In this document: positions 57,257 to 64,000 of the stretch, in pieces
How positions within the stretch are numbered: position 1 is the stretch's first letter
Layout: each line of letters opens with the position of its first letter
Assembly (NCBI GenBank): GCA_023460175.1
Contig: JAEWRC010000094.1
Span: forward strand, 74,663-138,662
DNA length: 64,000 nt
DNA from: Actinomycetes bacterium
Lineage (GTDB): Bacteria > Actinomycetota > Actinomycetes > Mycobacteriales > Mycobacteriaceae
Reading direction: 5' to 3'
Translations under genes and position numbers: made by a program
Notes under the pieces: model-generated
Databases searched by the model: none
The model's input: only the letters and a program-made list of their open reading frames with translations
What the model was told of the DNA's origin: nothing

Positions 57257-57823
57257 TTACAGCCAGGTGTCGGCGGTGGTGGCGGTGATGAACGCCTCCA
57301 GATCGTTGCGCCAATCCGCCGGGGTGTTCTTGTCCGGTTCGATGCCCGTGTACTGCCCCCGGTAGAACAGCAGCGGCCGCGCCTTCGTCTTCGACTCCTC
57401 AACCAGCGACTGCACCGCGCCGAACACCACGAAGTGATCGCCGCCGTCGTGCACCGTGGCAACCGTGCAGTCGATGTGCGCCAGGCAGCCGTCGATCATC
57501 GGGGAGCCCAATGGCGATGGGGTCCAGTCGATGCCGGCGAACTTGTCGGGTTCCCGCGACCCGAACCGGGCCGAGACGTGTTGCTGCTTCTCGTGCAGGA
57601 TGTTGACGCAGAACCGGCCGCTGGCCTCGATGGCCGCCCACGACCGGGACAGCTTGGTGGGGCAGAACAACACCATCGGCGGATCCAGCGACAGCGCCGC
57701 GAACGACTGACACGCGAACCCGACCGGGTCGTCGTCGTGCACGGTGGTGATGATCGTGATGCCGGTGCAGAACTGTCCGAGCGCATTGCGGAATGCGCGC
57801 GGATCGATCTCGGCGCCGGTCAT
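57257..57823 (-). CDS. hsaB: HsaB, flavin reductase of the HsaAB hydroxylase
   Basis: A 188-residue flavin reductase (FMN split barrel) that supplies reduced flavin to HsaA. ALGQFCTGITIITTVHDDDPVGFACQSF-type start (quoted in part), DPPMVLFCPTKLSRSW and RFCVNILHEKQQHVSARFG are family motifs; the C-terminal GAVQSLVEESKTKARPLLFYRG is typical. It is last gene of hsaA-hsaD-hsaC-hsaB, 3 bp after hsaC. In M. tuberculosis nat follows in the same operon; here it does not. Confidence 0.94.
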   Translation of the reverse strand: MTGAEIDPRAFRNALGQFCTGITIITTVHDDDPVGFACQSFAALSLDPPMVLFCPTKLSRSWAAIEASGRFCVNILHEKQQHVSARFGSREPDKFAGIDWTPSPLGSPMIDGCLAHIDCTVATVHDGGDHFVVFGAVQSLVEESKTKARPLLFYRGQYTGIEPDKNTPADWRNDLEAFITATTADTWL

Positions 57824-57826
57824 CGG

Positions 57827-58726
57827 CTACTTGAACCCGATGCTGAAGTCGTGGCCCCACAGGCTGACCGCGGTGCTCTCCCGTGCCACCCAATCGTCGT
57901 CGTCGACTTCGAGCCCCTCGCAACCGAATTCGACGTCGAATCCACCGGGGGTCTTCATGTAGAAGGACAGCATCTTGTCGTTGACGTGCCGGCCCAGCGT
58001 CGCCGACATGGGCACCTTGCGGCGCAGCGCCCGATCCAGGCACAGCCCGACGTCGTCGCTGTTCTCCACCTCCATCATGAGATGGACGATGCCGCTGGGG
58101 GTCTCGCCCGGCATGAACGCCAGGCTGTGATGGCGCGGGTTGACGCCGAAGAAGCGCAGCCACGCCGGTTCGCCGTCGGCCGGCCGGCCCACCAGTTGCG
58201 GCGGCAGGCGCATCGAATCCCGCAGCTTGAAGCCCAACACATCCCGGTAGAAGTGCAGCGACTCCATGTCGTCGCGGGTGGTCAGCACGACGTGCCCCAG
58301 GCCCTGCTCCTCGGTGACGAACTTGTGGCCATAGGGGCTGACGACGCGGCGGTGCTCGAGCGCGACGCCGTGGAACACCTCGAGGGTGTTACCGGACGGG
58401 TCGTCGAACGTGATCATCTCGTAGACGCGACGGTCGGCGAGTTCGGCGGCGGTGGCCTCCTTGTACGGGGTGCCCTCGACGTCGAGGCGTTGCCGGATCT
58501 CCTGCAGCCCCGCGGCGTTGGCGGCCTCCCAGCCGGACTGCAGCAACCGGTCGTGCTCGCCCGGCACGATCACCAACCGCGCGGGGAACTCGTCCATGCG
58601 CAGGTACAGCGCGCCTTCGGTGCTGCCGGAGCCCTCGACCATGCCGAGCACCTTGAGGCCGTACTCCCGCCAGGCCGCCATGTCGGTGGCCTCGATCCGC
58701 AGATACCCCAGTGAACGAATGCTCAT
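57827..58726 (-). CDS. hsaC: HsaC, extradiol catechol dioxygenase
   Basis: A 299-residue type I extradiol ring-cleavage dioxygenase. It opens the catechol ring A of 3,4-DHSA by meta cleavage. Two-domain vicinal-oxygen-chelate fold; Fe(II) ligands are the His in GLGHVVLTTRDD, the His in PRHHSLAFMPG, and the Glu in GGFDVEFGCEG. ATG 58726 (MSIRSLGYLRIEATD) directly precedes the hsaD stop without a gap. Full length, all ligands present. Confidence 0.95.
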   Translation of the reverse strand: MSIRSLGYLRIEATDMAAWREYGLKVLGMVEGSGSTEGALYLRMDEFPARLVIVPGEHDRLLQSGWEAANAAGLQEIRQRLDVEGTPYKEATAAELADRRVYEMITFDDPSGNTLEVFHGVALEHRRVVSPYGHKFVTEEQGLGHVVLTTRDDMESLHFYRDVLGFKLRDSMRLPPQLVGRPADGEPAWLRFFGVNPRHHSLAFMPGETPSGIVHLMMEVENSDDVGLCLDRALRRKVPMSATLGRHVNDKMLSFYMKTPGGFDVEFGCEGLEVDDDDWVARESTAVSLWGHDFSIGFK

Positions 58727-59614
58727 CTAGGCACCTCCAAGGAAATCTACTGTCAGTTTGTTGAACTCGTCGAACTTCTCCAACTGCGCCCAGTGTCCAC
58801 ATTGCCCGAAAACGTGCAGTTGCATCCGCGGAATCTGCTTGATGGCCACCAGCGCACCGTCGAGCGGGTTCACCCGGTCCTCGCGACCCCAGATCAGCAG
58901 CACCGGTTGGCGCAGCTTGTAGACGTCGCGCCACATCATCCCGAGCTCGAAGTCGGCCCCGGCGAACGACTTCCCCATCGCCTTGGCCGCGGCCAGGGAT
59001 TCGGGTGTGCTCGCGATGGCGAACCGCTCGTCGATGAGTTCCGGGGTGATCAGCTTCTGGTCGAAGACCATGATCCGCAGGAACTTCTCGAGGTTCTCCC
59101 GGGTGGGCTCCATGGTGAACCTGCCCAGCAGCTTGACCCCCTCGGTGGGGTCGGGGGCGAACAGGTTGGTGGACAGCCCGCCGGGCCCCATCAGCACCAG
59201 CCGGCCGGCCCGCTTGGGATTGTCCAGCGCGAACCGCACCGCGGTCCCGCCGCCGAGCGAGTTGCCCACCAGCGGCGCCCGCTCGATACCGAGGTGGTCG
59301 AACAGGTTCAGCAGCGCGGTGGCGCTGTAGCGGTTGTACTGCTCGTGCTCGGTGTGCTTGTCCGAATGCCCGTAGCCCGGCTGATCGACCGCGAGCACCC
59401 GGAAGTGGCGCGCCAGCACGGCGATGTTGCGACTGAAGTTCGACCAGCTCGATGCGCCCGGGCCGCCGCCGTGCAGCAGCACCACCGGCGGCGCCGACGG
59501 GTCGCCGGCCTCGTGATAGTGCAGCCGCATGTCGTCGCGCACCTGGGCGAAGCGGGAGGTGGACTCGAAGGTGATCTCGTGCTGCTGGGCAGCTTCGGTG
59601 GCGAAGTCCGTCAT
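58727..59614 (-). CDS. hsaD: HsaD, meta-cleavage product hydrolase
   Basis: A 295-residue alpha/beta hydrolase that splits the ring-opened product 4,9-DSHA into HIP-type and 2-hydroxyhexadienoate fragments. Nucleophile elbow LVGNSLGGGTAVRF, Asp in LLIWGREDRVNP, His in VFGQCGHWAQLEKF. The N-terminal HYHEAGDPSAPPVVLLHGGGPGASSW (quoted in part) is characteristic of C-C hydrolases. Its ATG overlaps the hsaA stop by one base. Confidence 0.95.
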   Translation of the reverse strand: MTDFATEAAQQHEITFESTSRFAQVRDDMRLHYHEAGDPSAPPVVLLHGGGPGASSWSNFSRNIAVLARHFRVLAVDQPGYGHSDKHTEHEQYNRYSATALLNLFDHLGIERAPLVGNSLGGGTAVRFALDNPKRAGRLVLMGPGGLSTNLFAPDPTEGVKLLGRFTMEPTRENLEKFLRIMVFDQKLITPELIDERFAIASTPESLAAAKAMGKSFAGADFELGMMWRDVYKLRQPVLLIWGREDRVNPLDGALVAIKQIPRMQLHVFGQCGHWAQLEKFDEFNKLTVDFLGGA

Positions 59615-60804
59615 CAGACCATGGTGTCGGCCGGCGGCAGACCGAACTCGTTGTTGCCGAAGATCAGGTAGGCGCGCTCGGGGTCGTTGGCCGCGTGCAC
59701 CCGACCCGCGTGGGCGTCCCGCCAGAAGCGCTGCACCGGAGCGTCATTGGACAGCGCGGTCGCGCCGGAGGCCTCGAAGAGTCGGTCGATCGAGGCGATC
59801 GACCGCCCGGTGGCCCGGACCTGATCGCGGCGCGCACGGGCGCGCAGTTCGAACGGGATCTCCTTGCCCTCGACCAGCAGGGCGTACTCGTCGCCGACGT
59901 TGCCGATCAGCTGCCGCCAGGCGGCGTCGATGTCGCTGGCCGCCTCGGCGATCCGGATCTTCGCGAACGGGTCGTCCTTGGCCTTCTCTCCCGCGAACGC
60001 CGCGCGCACCCGCTTGCCCTGATGCTCGACGTGAGCGTCATAGGCGCCGTAGGCCATGCCGACGATCGGCGCGGAGATGGTGGTGGGATGCACTGTGCCC
60101 CAAGGCATCTTGTAGACCGGCGCGGTGTTGGTCTCATAACCGCCGGCGGTGCCGTCGTTCATCGCCTTGTAGGACAGGAAGCGGTGCCGGGGCACGAACA
60201 CGTCCTTGACGATCACGGTGTTGCTGCCGGTGCCGCGCAGGCCCACCACGTGCCAGACGTCGTCGATCTCGTAATCGGTACGCGGGATCAGGAAGCTGCC
60301 GAAGTCCACGGGACGGCCGTCCTTGATCACCGGCCCGCCGAGGAAGGCCCAACTCGCGTGATCGCAACCCGAGGACCAGTTCCAGGCTCCGTTGACGATG
60401 TATCCGTCACCCGTCTCCGTCACAGTGCCGGCGCCCATCGGGGCGTACGACGAGGAGATCCGAATGTTCGTGTCCTGGCCCCAGACGTCCTCCTGGGCCT
60501 GCTGGTCGAACAACGCCAGGTGCCAGTTGTGCACGCCGATGATCCCGGCACACCACCCGGTGGACCCGCAGGCGCTGGCCAGTCGGCGTACCGCCTCGTA
60601 GAAGAGCGTGGGATCGCACTGCAGGCCGCCCCACTGCTCGGGCTGCAGCAGCCGGAAGAAGCCGACGTCCTCGAGCGCCTTGACGTTCTCGTCGGGCAGC
60701 TTGCGCAGATCCTCGGTTTCCTGGGCGCGCGCACGCAGGGCGGGCAGCAGTTCATCGATGCCGGCCAGGACCGACTGCGCGTCACGCTGTTGAATGGTCG
60801 TCAC
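59614..60804 (-). CDS. hsaA: HsaA, 3-HSA hydroxylase (oxygenase component)
   Basis: A 396-residue flavin-dependent monooxygenase of the acyl-CoA dehydrogenase fold. It hydroxylates 3-HSA at C4 using reduced flavin from HsaB. GGLQCDPTLFYEAVRRLASACGSTGW (quoted in part), NWSSGCDHASWAFLGG and VVGLRGTGSNTVIVKDVFVPRHRF are near-identical to Rv3570c. GTG 60804 (VTTIQQRDAQSV) is chosen over ATG 60840: it has a GGAGG site and matches the M. tuberculosis N terminus. It is first gene of hsaADCB, divergent from kshB. Confidence 0.95.
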   Translation of the reverse strand: MTTIQQRDAQSVLAGIDELLPALRARAQETEDLRKLPDENVKALEDVGFFRLLQPEQWGGLQCDPTLFYEAVRRLASACGSTGWCAGIIGVHNWHLALFDQQAQEDVWGQDTNIRISSSYAPMGAGTVTETGDGYIVNGAWNWSSGCDHASWAFLGGPVIKDGRPVDFGSFLIPRTDYEIDDVWHVVGLRGTGSNTVIVKDVFVPRHRFLSYKAMNDGTAGGYETNTAPVYKMPWGTVHPTTISAPIVGMAYGAYDAHVEHQGKRVRAAFAGEKAKDDPFAKIRIAEAASDIDAAWRQLIGNVGDEYALLVEGKEIPFELRARARRDQVRATGRSIASIDRLFEASGATALSNDAPVQRFWRDAHAGRVHAANDPERAYLIFGNNEFGLPPADTMV

Positions 60805-60871
60805 TGGATTGCCTCCCAGGAGGGCTGAATCGGAGAACATTGCTCGACGACTGGCCGAGACGAGTCAAGAC

Positions 60872-60885
60872 TAGAACACGTTACG
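60872..60885. promoter_or_regulatory. KstR-like operator for hsaADCB (one mismatch)
   Basis: TAGAACACGTTACG fits TnnAACnnGTTnnA except for the last base. It lies 67 bp before the hsaA start, in the hsaA-kshB gap. The intact AAC/GTT core supports function. Confidence 0.72.
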
Positions 60886-60939
60886 ATTCGTGTCGAGTAG
60901 CCCATGCCTGCAGGGGCTGGACCTGCACAGCTGCATTTC

Positions 60940-60953
60940 TGTAACCTGTTCTA
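60940..60953. promoter_or_regulatory. KstR operator for kshB
   Basis: TGTAACCTGTTCTA matches the KstR consensus at all fixed positions. It lies 28 bp before the kshB start. Two sites in this one gap suggest separate control of the divergent promoters. Confidence 0.85.
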
Positions 60954-60981
60954 GTTAGCTCCTGAATGAAAGGGTGTACCG

Positions 60982-62052
60982 GTGATCGACGAGCCGCTCG
61001 GCAGCCACGTGCTCGAACTGCAGGTGGCGGACGTCATCGCCGAAACCGACGACGCCCGCTCCCTGGTCTTCCGTGTACCCGAGGGACCGGACGCACCCGA
61101 GATCCCGGCCGACCGGCTGCGCTACTCGCCGGGGCAGTTCCTCACGCTGCGGGTACCCAGCGACCGCACCGGATCGGTGGCCCGCTGCTATTCGCTGTGC
61201 AGTTCGCCGCACACCGACGAGTCGCTTACGGTCACGGTCAAGCGCACCGCCGACGGGTACGCCTCGAACTGGCTGTGCGACAACGCCCACGCCGGCATGC
61301 GGATCCATGTCCTGGCCCCGTCGGGAACCTTCGTGCCGAAGTCGCTCGACGGCGACTTCCTGCTGCTGGCGGCCGGCAGCGGCATCACCCCGATGATGGC
61401 GATCGCCAAGTCGGCGCTCTCGCAGGGCTCCGGCCAGGTCACGCTGCTCTACGCCAACCGCGACGAGAAGTCGGTGATCTTCGCCGCCGCGCTGCGCGAG
61501 TTGGCCGCCAAGTACCCCGACCGGCTGTCGGTGGTGCACTGGCTCGAGTCCGTGCAGGGGCTGCCCAGCGCCGCGGCGCTGGCCCGACTGGCCGCGCCCT
61601 ACACCGCGCGGCAGGTGTTCATCTGCGGGCCGGGGCCGTTCATGGCCGCCGCGCAGGACGCGCTGAACACCCTCGAAGTACCGGCCGATCAGGTGCACCT
61701 GGAGGTGTTCAAGTCGCTCGACAGCGATCCGTTCGCCAAGGTCGTCGTCGACACCAGCGACGATGCCGACCAACCCCCGGCGACGGCGATCGTGACCCTC
61801 GACGGCGTGACCCACGAGTTGAGCTGGCCGCGGTCGGCCAAGCTGCTCGACGTCCTGCTGGACAAGGACCTCGACGCCCCGTTCTCCTGCCGGGAGGGCC
61901 ACTGCGGCGCGTGCGCGGTGCTGATGAAGGACGGCGCGGTCGACATGGAGATCAACGACGTCCTGGAGCAGTCAGACCTCGACGAGGGCCTGATCCTGGG
62001 TTGTCAGGCTCGCCCGAAGTCCGATTCGGTCGAAGTCACCTACGACGAATAG
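60982..62052 (+). CDS. kshB: KshB, reductase of 3-ketosteroid 9-alpha-hydroxylase
   Basis: A 356-residue ferredoxin-NADPH reductase with three domains: FAD (GQFLTLRVPSDRTGSVARCYSLCS, quoted in part), NAD(P)H (LLLAAGSGITPMMAIA) and C-terminal plant-type [2Fe-2S]. The cluster motif is CREGHCGACAV with the fourth cysteine in LGCQA. It transfers electrons to the Rieske oxygenase KshA (not in this window), which hydroxylates C9 and opens ring B. GTG 60982 is the start. It is the only steroid gene of its transcript, followed 18 bp later by a secreted-protein gene. Confidence 0.95.
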   Translation: MIDEPLGSHVLELQVADVIAETDDARSLVFRVPEGPDAPEIPADRLRYSPGQFLTLRVPSDRTGSVARCYSLCSSPHTDESLTVTVKRTADGYASNWLCDNAHAGMRIHVLAPSGTFVPKSLDGDFLLLAAGSGITPMMAIAKSALSQGSGQVTLLYANRDEKSVIFAAALRELAAKYPDRLSVVHWLESVQGLPSAAALARLAAPYTARQVFICGPGPFMAAAQDALNTLEVPADQVHLEVFKSLDSDPFAKVVVDTSDDADQPPATAIVTLDGVTHELSWPRSAKLLDVLLDKDLDAPFSCREGHCGACAVLMKDGAVDMEINDVLEQSDLDEGLILGCQARPKSDSVEVTYDE

Positions 62053-62070
62053 CGGACAGGACTACGTTCA

Positions 62071-62649
62071 GTGACCATGCGACTGACCTCCGCCCTGGCG
62101 GGCACGCTGCTGCTGGCCGGACTGGCCCTCTCGGCACCGGCTTCGGCGGCCGGCGACGGCGCGGTGAGTTCGATTCCCGTCGACGGCGCCACCCAACTCG
62201 AGATGCACCTCAACGCCGATTGCGTGGCCGCCGAGGGCAAGTGCTTCTTCAACACCCGCGCCAACCTGTTGACCCCCGGCGGGCCGGTCGCGCTGCCCGG
62301 CGACACCTGGGCGCGGCAGACGATCACGCTGCGGTCGATGGACCGAAACGTCTGGCAGGAAGCCGAATACAGCGCTCCGGCCGGCACCCCGCGCACCACC
62401 AAGGGCGCCAATCACGACAACGTGCTCTCCAAGATGTACCGGTCGCTGAACAACGTCGAGATCTCCATCACCTACTTCGGCGGCGGCTCGATCGAACGGT
62501 TCAGCGTCGACGGTCATTCGGTGCCCACCGACTGGAACACCGGCCGGCCGGCCACCGGGGCCGACTTCATCGCGTGCTCGACCATCCACGTGGTCTACGG
62601 CGGGGTGAACCTCACCTCGCCGAATGCCTGCGCGCACACGCGGTTCTAG
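62071..62649 (+). CDS. Secreted protein of unknown function (Rv3572-like)
   Basis: A 192-residue exported protein (190 from ATG 62077). The signal peptide is LTSALAGTLLLAGLALSAPASA. The mature part is rich in beta strands (QLEMHLNADCVAAEGKCFFNT, VEISITYFGGGSIERFS) with cysteine pairs near the start and end (KCFF, IACSTIH, NACAH) that suggest disulfides. Function unknown; the position after kshB matches Rv3572. GTG 62071 and ATG 62077 are equally plausible starts. Confidence 0.78.
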   Translation: MTMRLTSALAGTLLLAGLALSAPASAAGDGAVSSIPVDGATQLEMHLNADCVAAEGKCFFNTRANLLTPGGPVALPGDTWARQTITLRSMDRNVWQEAEYSAPAGTPRTTKGANHDNVLSKMYRSLNNVEISITYFGGGSIERFSVDGHSVPTDWNTGRPATGADFIACSTIHVVYGGVNLTSPNACAHTRF

Positions 62650-62684
62650 CCAGCGGGTGGGTTATCCGAGACTGCGAAACCGTC

Positions 62685-62730
62685 CGCCACAGCGGCGCGC
62701 CGCGGATGGAACCGCTGATTCGCCGTGGCG
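62685..62730. terminator. Hairpin region between convergent secreted-protein and fadE34 genes
   Basis: CGCCAC (62685) pairs with GTGGCG (62725), and CAGCGG (62690) with CCGCTG (62712). The inner GCGGCGCGCCGC (62692-62703) is itself palindromic. The 103-bp gap between the stops at 62649 and 62753 is otherwise empty apart from a direct repeat GGTTAGCGCG (62741, 62751). Confidence 0.5.
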
Positions 62731-62752
62731 CTTGAGCTTGGGTTAGCGCGGG

Positions 62753-64000
62753 TTAGCGCGGCAGACCCAGCAGGCGCTCACCGGCCAGGTTCAACAGGAT
62801 CTGCTCGGAGCCGCCGGCGATGGTCAGGCAGCGGGCGTTGAGGAATTCGTGCACCCGCGGGGTGAAGACCACGCCGGCCCCCTCGGAGAGGTCCATCCGG
62901 AACTCGGAGAGCGCCTGGCGGTAGCGCACCCCGATCAGCTTGCGGGCGCTGGCCTGCGGGCCGGGATCGCCGCCGCCGACGGCCAACTGCGCGATCCGCT
63001 GATCCAGCAGCGAGCCCACCTGCGCCGAGGTGATCAACTCCGCGAGCCGGTCCAGGTCCGCCGGGTCGACCTCGCGCTCGGCGAAGGTGCGCAGCAGTTC
63101 CTCCATCGGGTTGCCCAGCGCGGTGCCCTGGGCCATCGCGACGCGCTCGTTGGCCAGCGTGGTGCGGGCCAGGCGCCAGCCGTCGTCGACCGTGCCGACC
63201 ACCATGTCGTCGGGCACGAAGACGTCGTCGAAGAACACCTCGTTGAAGAGGTCGTCGCCGGTGATCTCGCGCAGCGGCCGGATGTCGATGCCCGGCGCGG
63301 TCATGTCGATCAGGAAGTAGGTGATGCCCTTGTGCTTCGGCACATCCGGATTGGTGCGGGCCAGGCAGACCCCCCAGTGCGCCTTCTGCGCCGACGAGGT
63401 CCAGACCTTCTGCCCGGTCAGGCGCCAGCCCCCTTCGGTCCGAACGGCTTTCATGCGCAGCGCGGCCAGATCCGAGCCGGCGCCCGGCTCGCTGAACAGC
63501 TGACACCACAGGACGTCGCCGCGCAGCGTGGCCGGCACGAACCGCTCGACCTGCTCGGGACTGCCGTGCTCGAGGATGGTCGGCACCGCCCACCAGCCGA
63601 TCACCAGATCCGGGCGGTCCACCCCGGCTTCGGCCATCACCTGATCGATCAGCAGCTGCTCGGCCGGCGAGGAATCGCGGCCGTAGGGCTTGGGCCAGTG
63701 CGGCGCCTGCAGACCGGCCTCCGCCAGCGCACGCTGCCGTTGTTCGACCGGCAGCGCCGCGATCTCGGCGACGGCCGCGGCGATCTCCGGGCGCACCGAC
63801 TCGACCGAGCTCAGGTCGATGTCCAGGTCGCGACGCACCCCGTCGACGGTCAACTCGGCCGCGCGGCGCAGCCACCGACGCCGTCCACCCAGCGCGGCGG
63901 CGATCCCGTAGGCCCGACGCAGGTACAGGTGCGCGTCGTGCTCCCAGGTGATGCCGATGCCGCCGAGCACCTGGATGCAGTCCTTGGCGTTGGCCTCCGC
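62753..64000 (-). CDS. fadE34: FadE34, double-domain acyl-CoA dehydrogenase (5' end beyond window)
   Basis: The 3' part (416 residues visible) of a fused acyl-CoA dehydrogenase. The visible start, IQVLGGIGITWEHDAHLYLRRA, is the end of a first dehydrogenase unit. A complete second unit follows: LFSEPGAGSDLAALRMK, LTGQKVWTSSAQKAHW, FNEVFFDDVFVPDDM, and the C-terminal TIAGGSEQILLNLAGERLLGLPR. The tandem arrangement is typical of FadE34, which acts in side-chain beta-oxidation (ChsE3 activity in M. tuberculosis). No start is visible; an internal ATG at 63970 is not the real one. kstR is expected just to the right. Confidence 0.9.
   Translation of the reverse strand, partial: AEANAKDCIQVLGGIGITWEHDAHLYLRRAYGIAAALGGRRRWLRRAAELTVDGVRRDLDIDLSSVESVRPEIAAAVAEIAALPVEQRQRALAEAGLQAPHWPKPYGRDSSPAEQLLIDQVMAEAGVDRPDLVIGWWAVPTILEHGSPEQVERFVPATLRGDVLWCQLFSEPGAGSDLAALRMKAVRTEGGWRLTGQKVWTSSAQKAHWGVCLARTNPDVPKHKGITYFLIDMTAPGIDIRPLREITGDDLFNEVFFDDVFVPDDMVVGTVDDGWRLARTTLANERVAMAQGTALGNPMEELLRTFAEREVDPADLDRLAELITSAQVGSLLDQRIAQLAVGGGDPGPQASARKLIGVRYRQALSEFRMDLSEGAGVVFTPRVHEFLNARCLTIAGGSEQILLNLAGERLLGLPR

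Noticed and set aside
62741..62760. Direct repeat GGTTAGCGCG as an insertion footprint
   Set aside because: Only two 10-bp copies side by side at a stop codon; more simply a slippage duplication.
63876..63970. ATG 63970 as start of fadE34
   Set aside because: The residues around it are the end of a first dehydrogenase unit and the frame stays open to the window edge, so the gene continues to the right.

Overview
The window is high-GC mycobacterial DNA. It is almost certainly from a fast-growing Mycolicibacterium-type species. From about 11.8 kb to the right edge, gene order follows the Mycobacterium tuberculosis cholesterol-catabolism block Rv3534c to Rv3573c (hsaF to fadE34). The genes lie in the same order and orientation, and the operators of the TetR repressors KstR and KstR2 are in the expected intergenic gaps. 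The PPE genes and two small genes that M. tuberculosis carries in this block (fdxB, nat) are not seen; other genes occupy those slots.

Layout. (1) 1-11108, minus strand: an MbtH-like gene and the first 3605 codons of a giant non-ribosomal peptide synthetase (NRPS), C-A-T-C-A(MT)-T-C-A-T-C..., which leaves the window on the left. (2) 11.3-17.2 kb: a DUF2505 gene; hsaEGF, which degrades the 2-hydroxy-hexadienoate left by ring A/B opening; and kstD plus a MaoC hydratase. (3) 17.2-25.4 kb: cyp125-chsE1-chsE2-chsH2-chsH1-ltp2 on the minus strand and fadA5-(small gene)-ddn on the plus strand, covering side-chain activation and removal. (4) 25.4-30.4 kb: a non-catabolic insert with a histidine-phosphatase-fold exported protein and an 1107-residue surface protein, facing each other across a strong terminator. 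(5) 30.7-35.9 kb: two SDR genes, then echA20-ipdA-ipdB-ipdC, for opening of rings C and D. (6) 36.0-38.5 kb: a SatD-family regulator, a membrane protein and an NDMA-type alcohol dehydrogenase. (7) 38.5-40.4 kb: fadA6 and kstR2. (8) 40.5-46.9 kb: a second insert of membrane, secreted, ferritin-like, TetR and dehydrogenase genes. (9) 47.0-54.9 kb: ipdF-fadE30 divergent from fadD3-fadE31-fadE32-fadE33-aspB, the HIP-CoA arm. (10) 54.9-57.2 kb: a long palindromic element, a lipase-like hydrolase, a small secreted protein and a metallopeptidase-like lipoprotein. (11) 57.3-60.8 kb: hsaADCB (rings A/B). (12) 61.0-64.0 kb: kshB, a secreted protein and the 3' part of fadE34.

How the parts work together. 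KstR-type sites (near 14.66, 23.35, 60.88 and 60.95 kb) sit before the side-chain and ring A/B genes. KstR2-type sites (near 32.39, 40.35 and 48.99 kb) sit before the ring C/D genes, so the two-stage regulation known in M. tuberculosis can be read here directly. Side-chain enzymes shorten the C8 chain. KstD and Ksh (KshB reductase) create the 9,10-seco steroid. HsaA/B, HsaC and HsaD open and split rings A/B. HsaE, HsaG and HsaF take one fragment to pyruvate and propionyl-CoA. FadD3, the FadE30-33 proteins, IpdF, EchA20, IpdAB, IpdC and FadA6 finish the HIP fragment. The NRPS and the insert genes have no evident metabolic link to this pathway.
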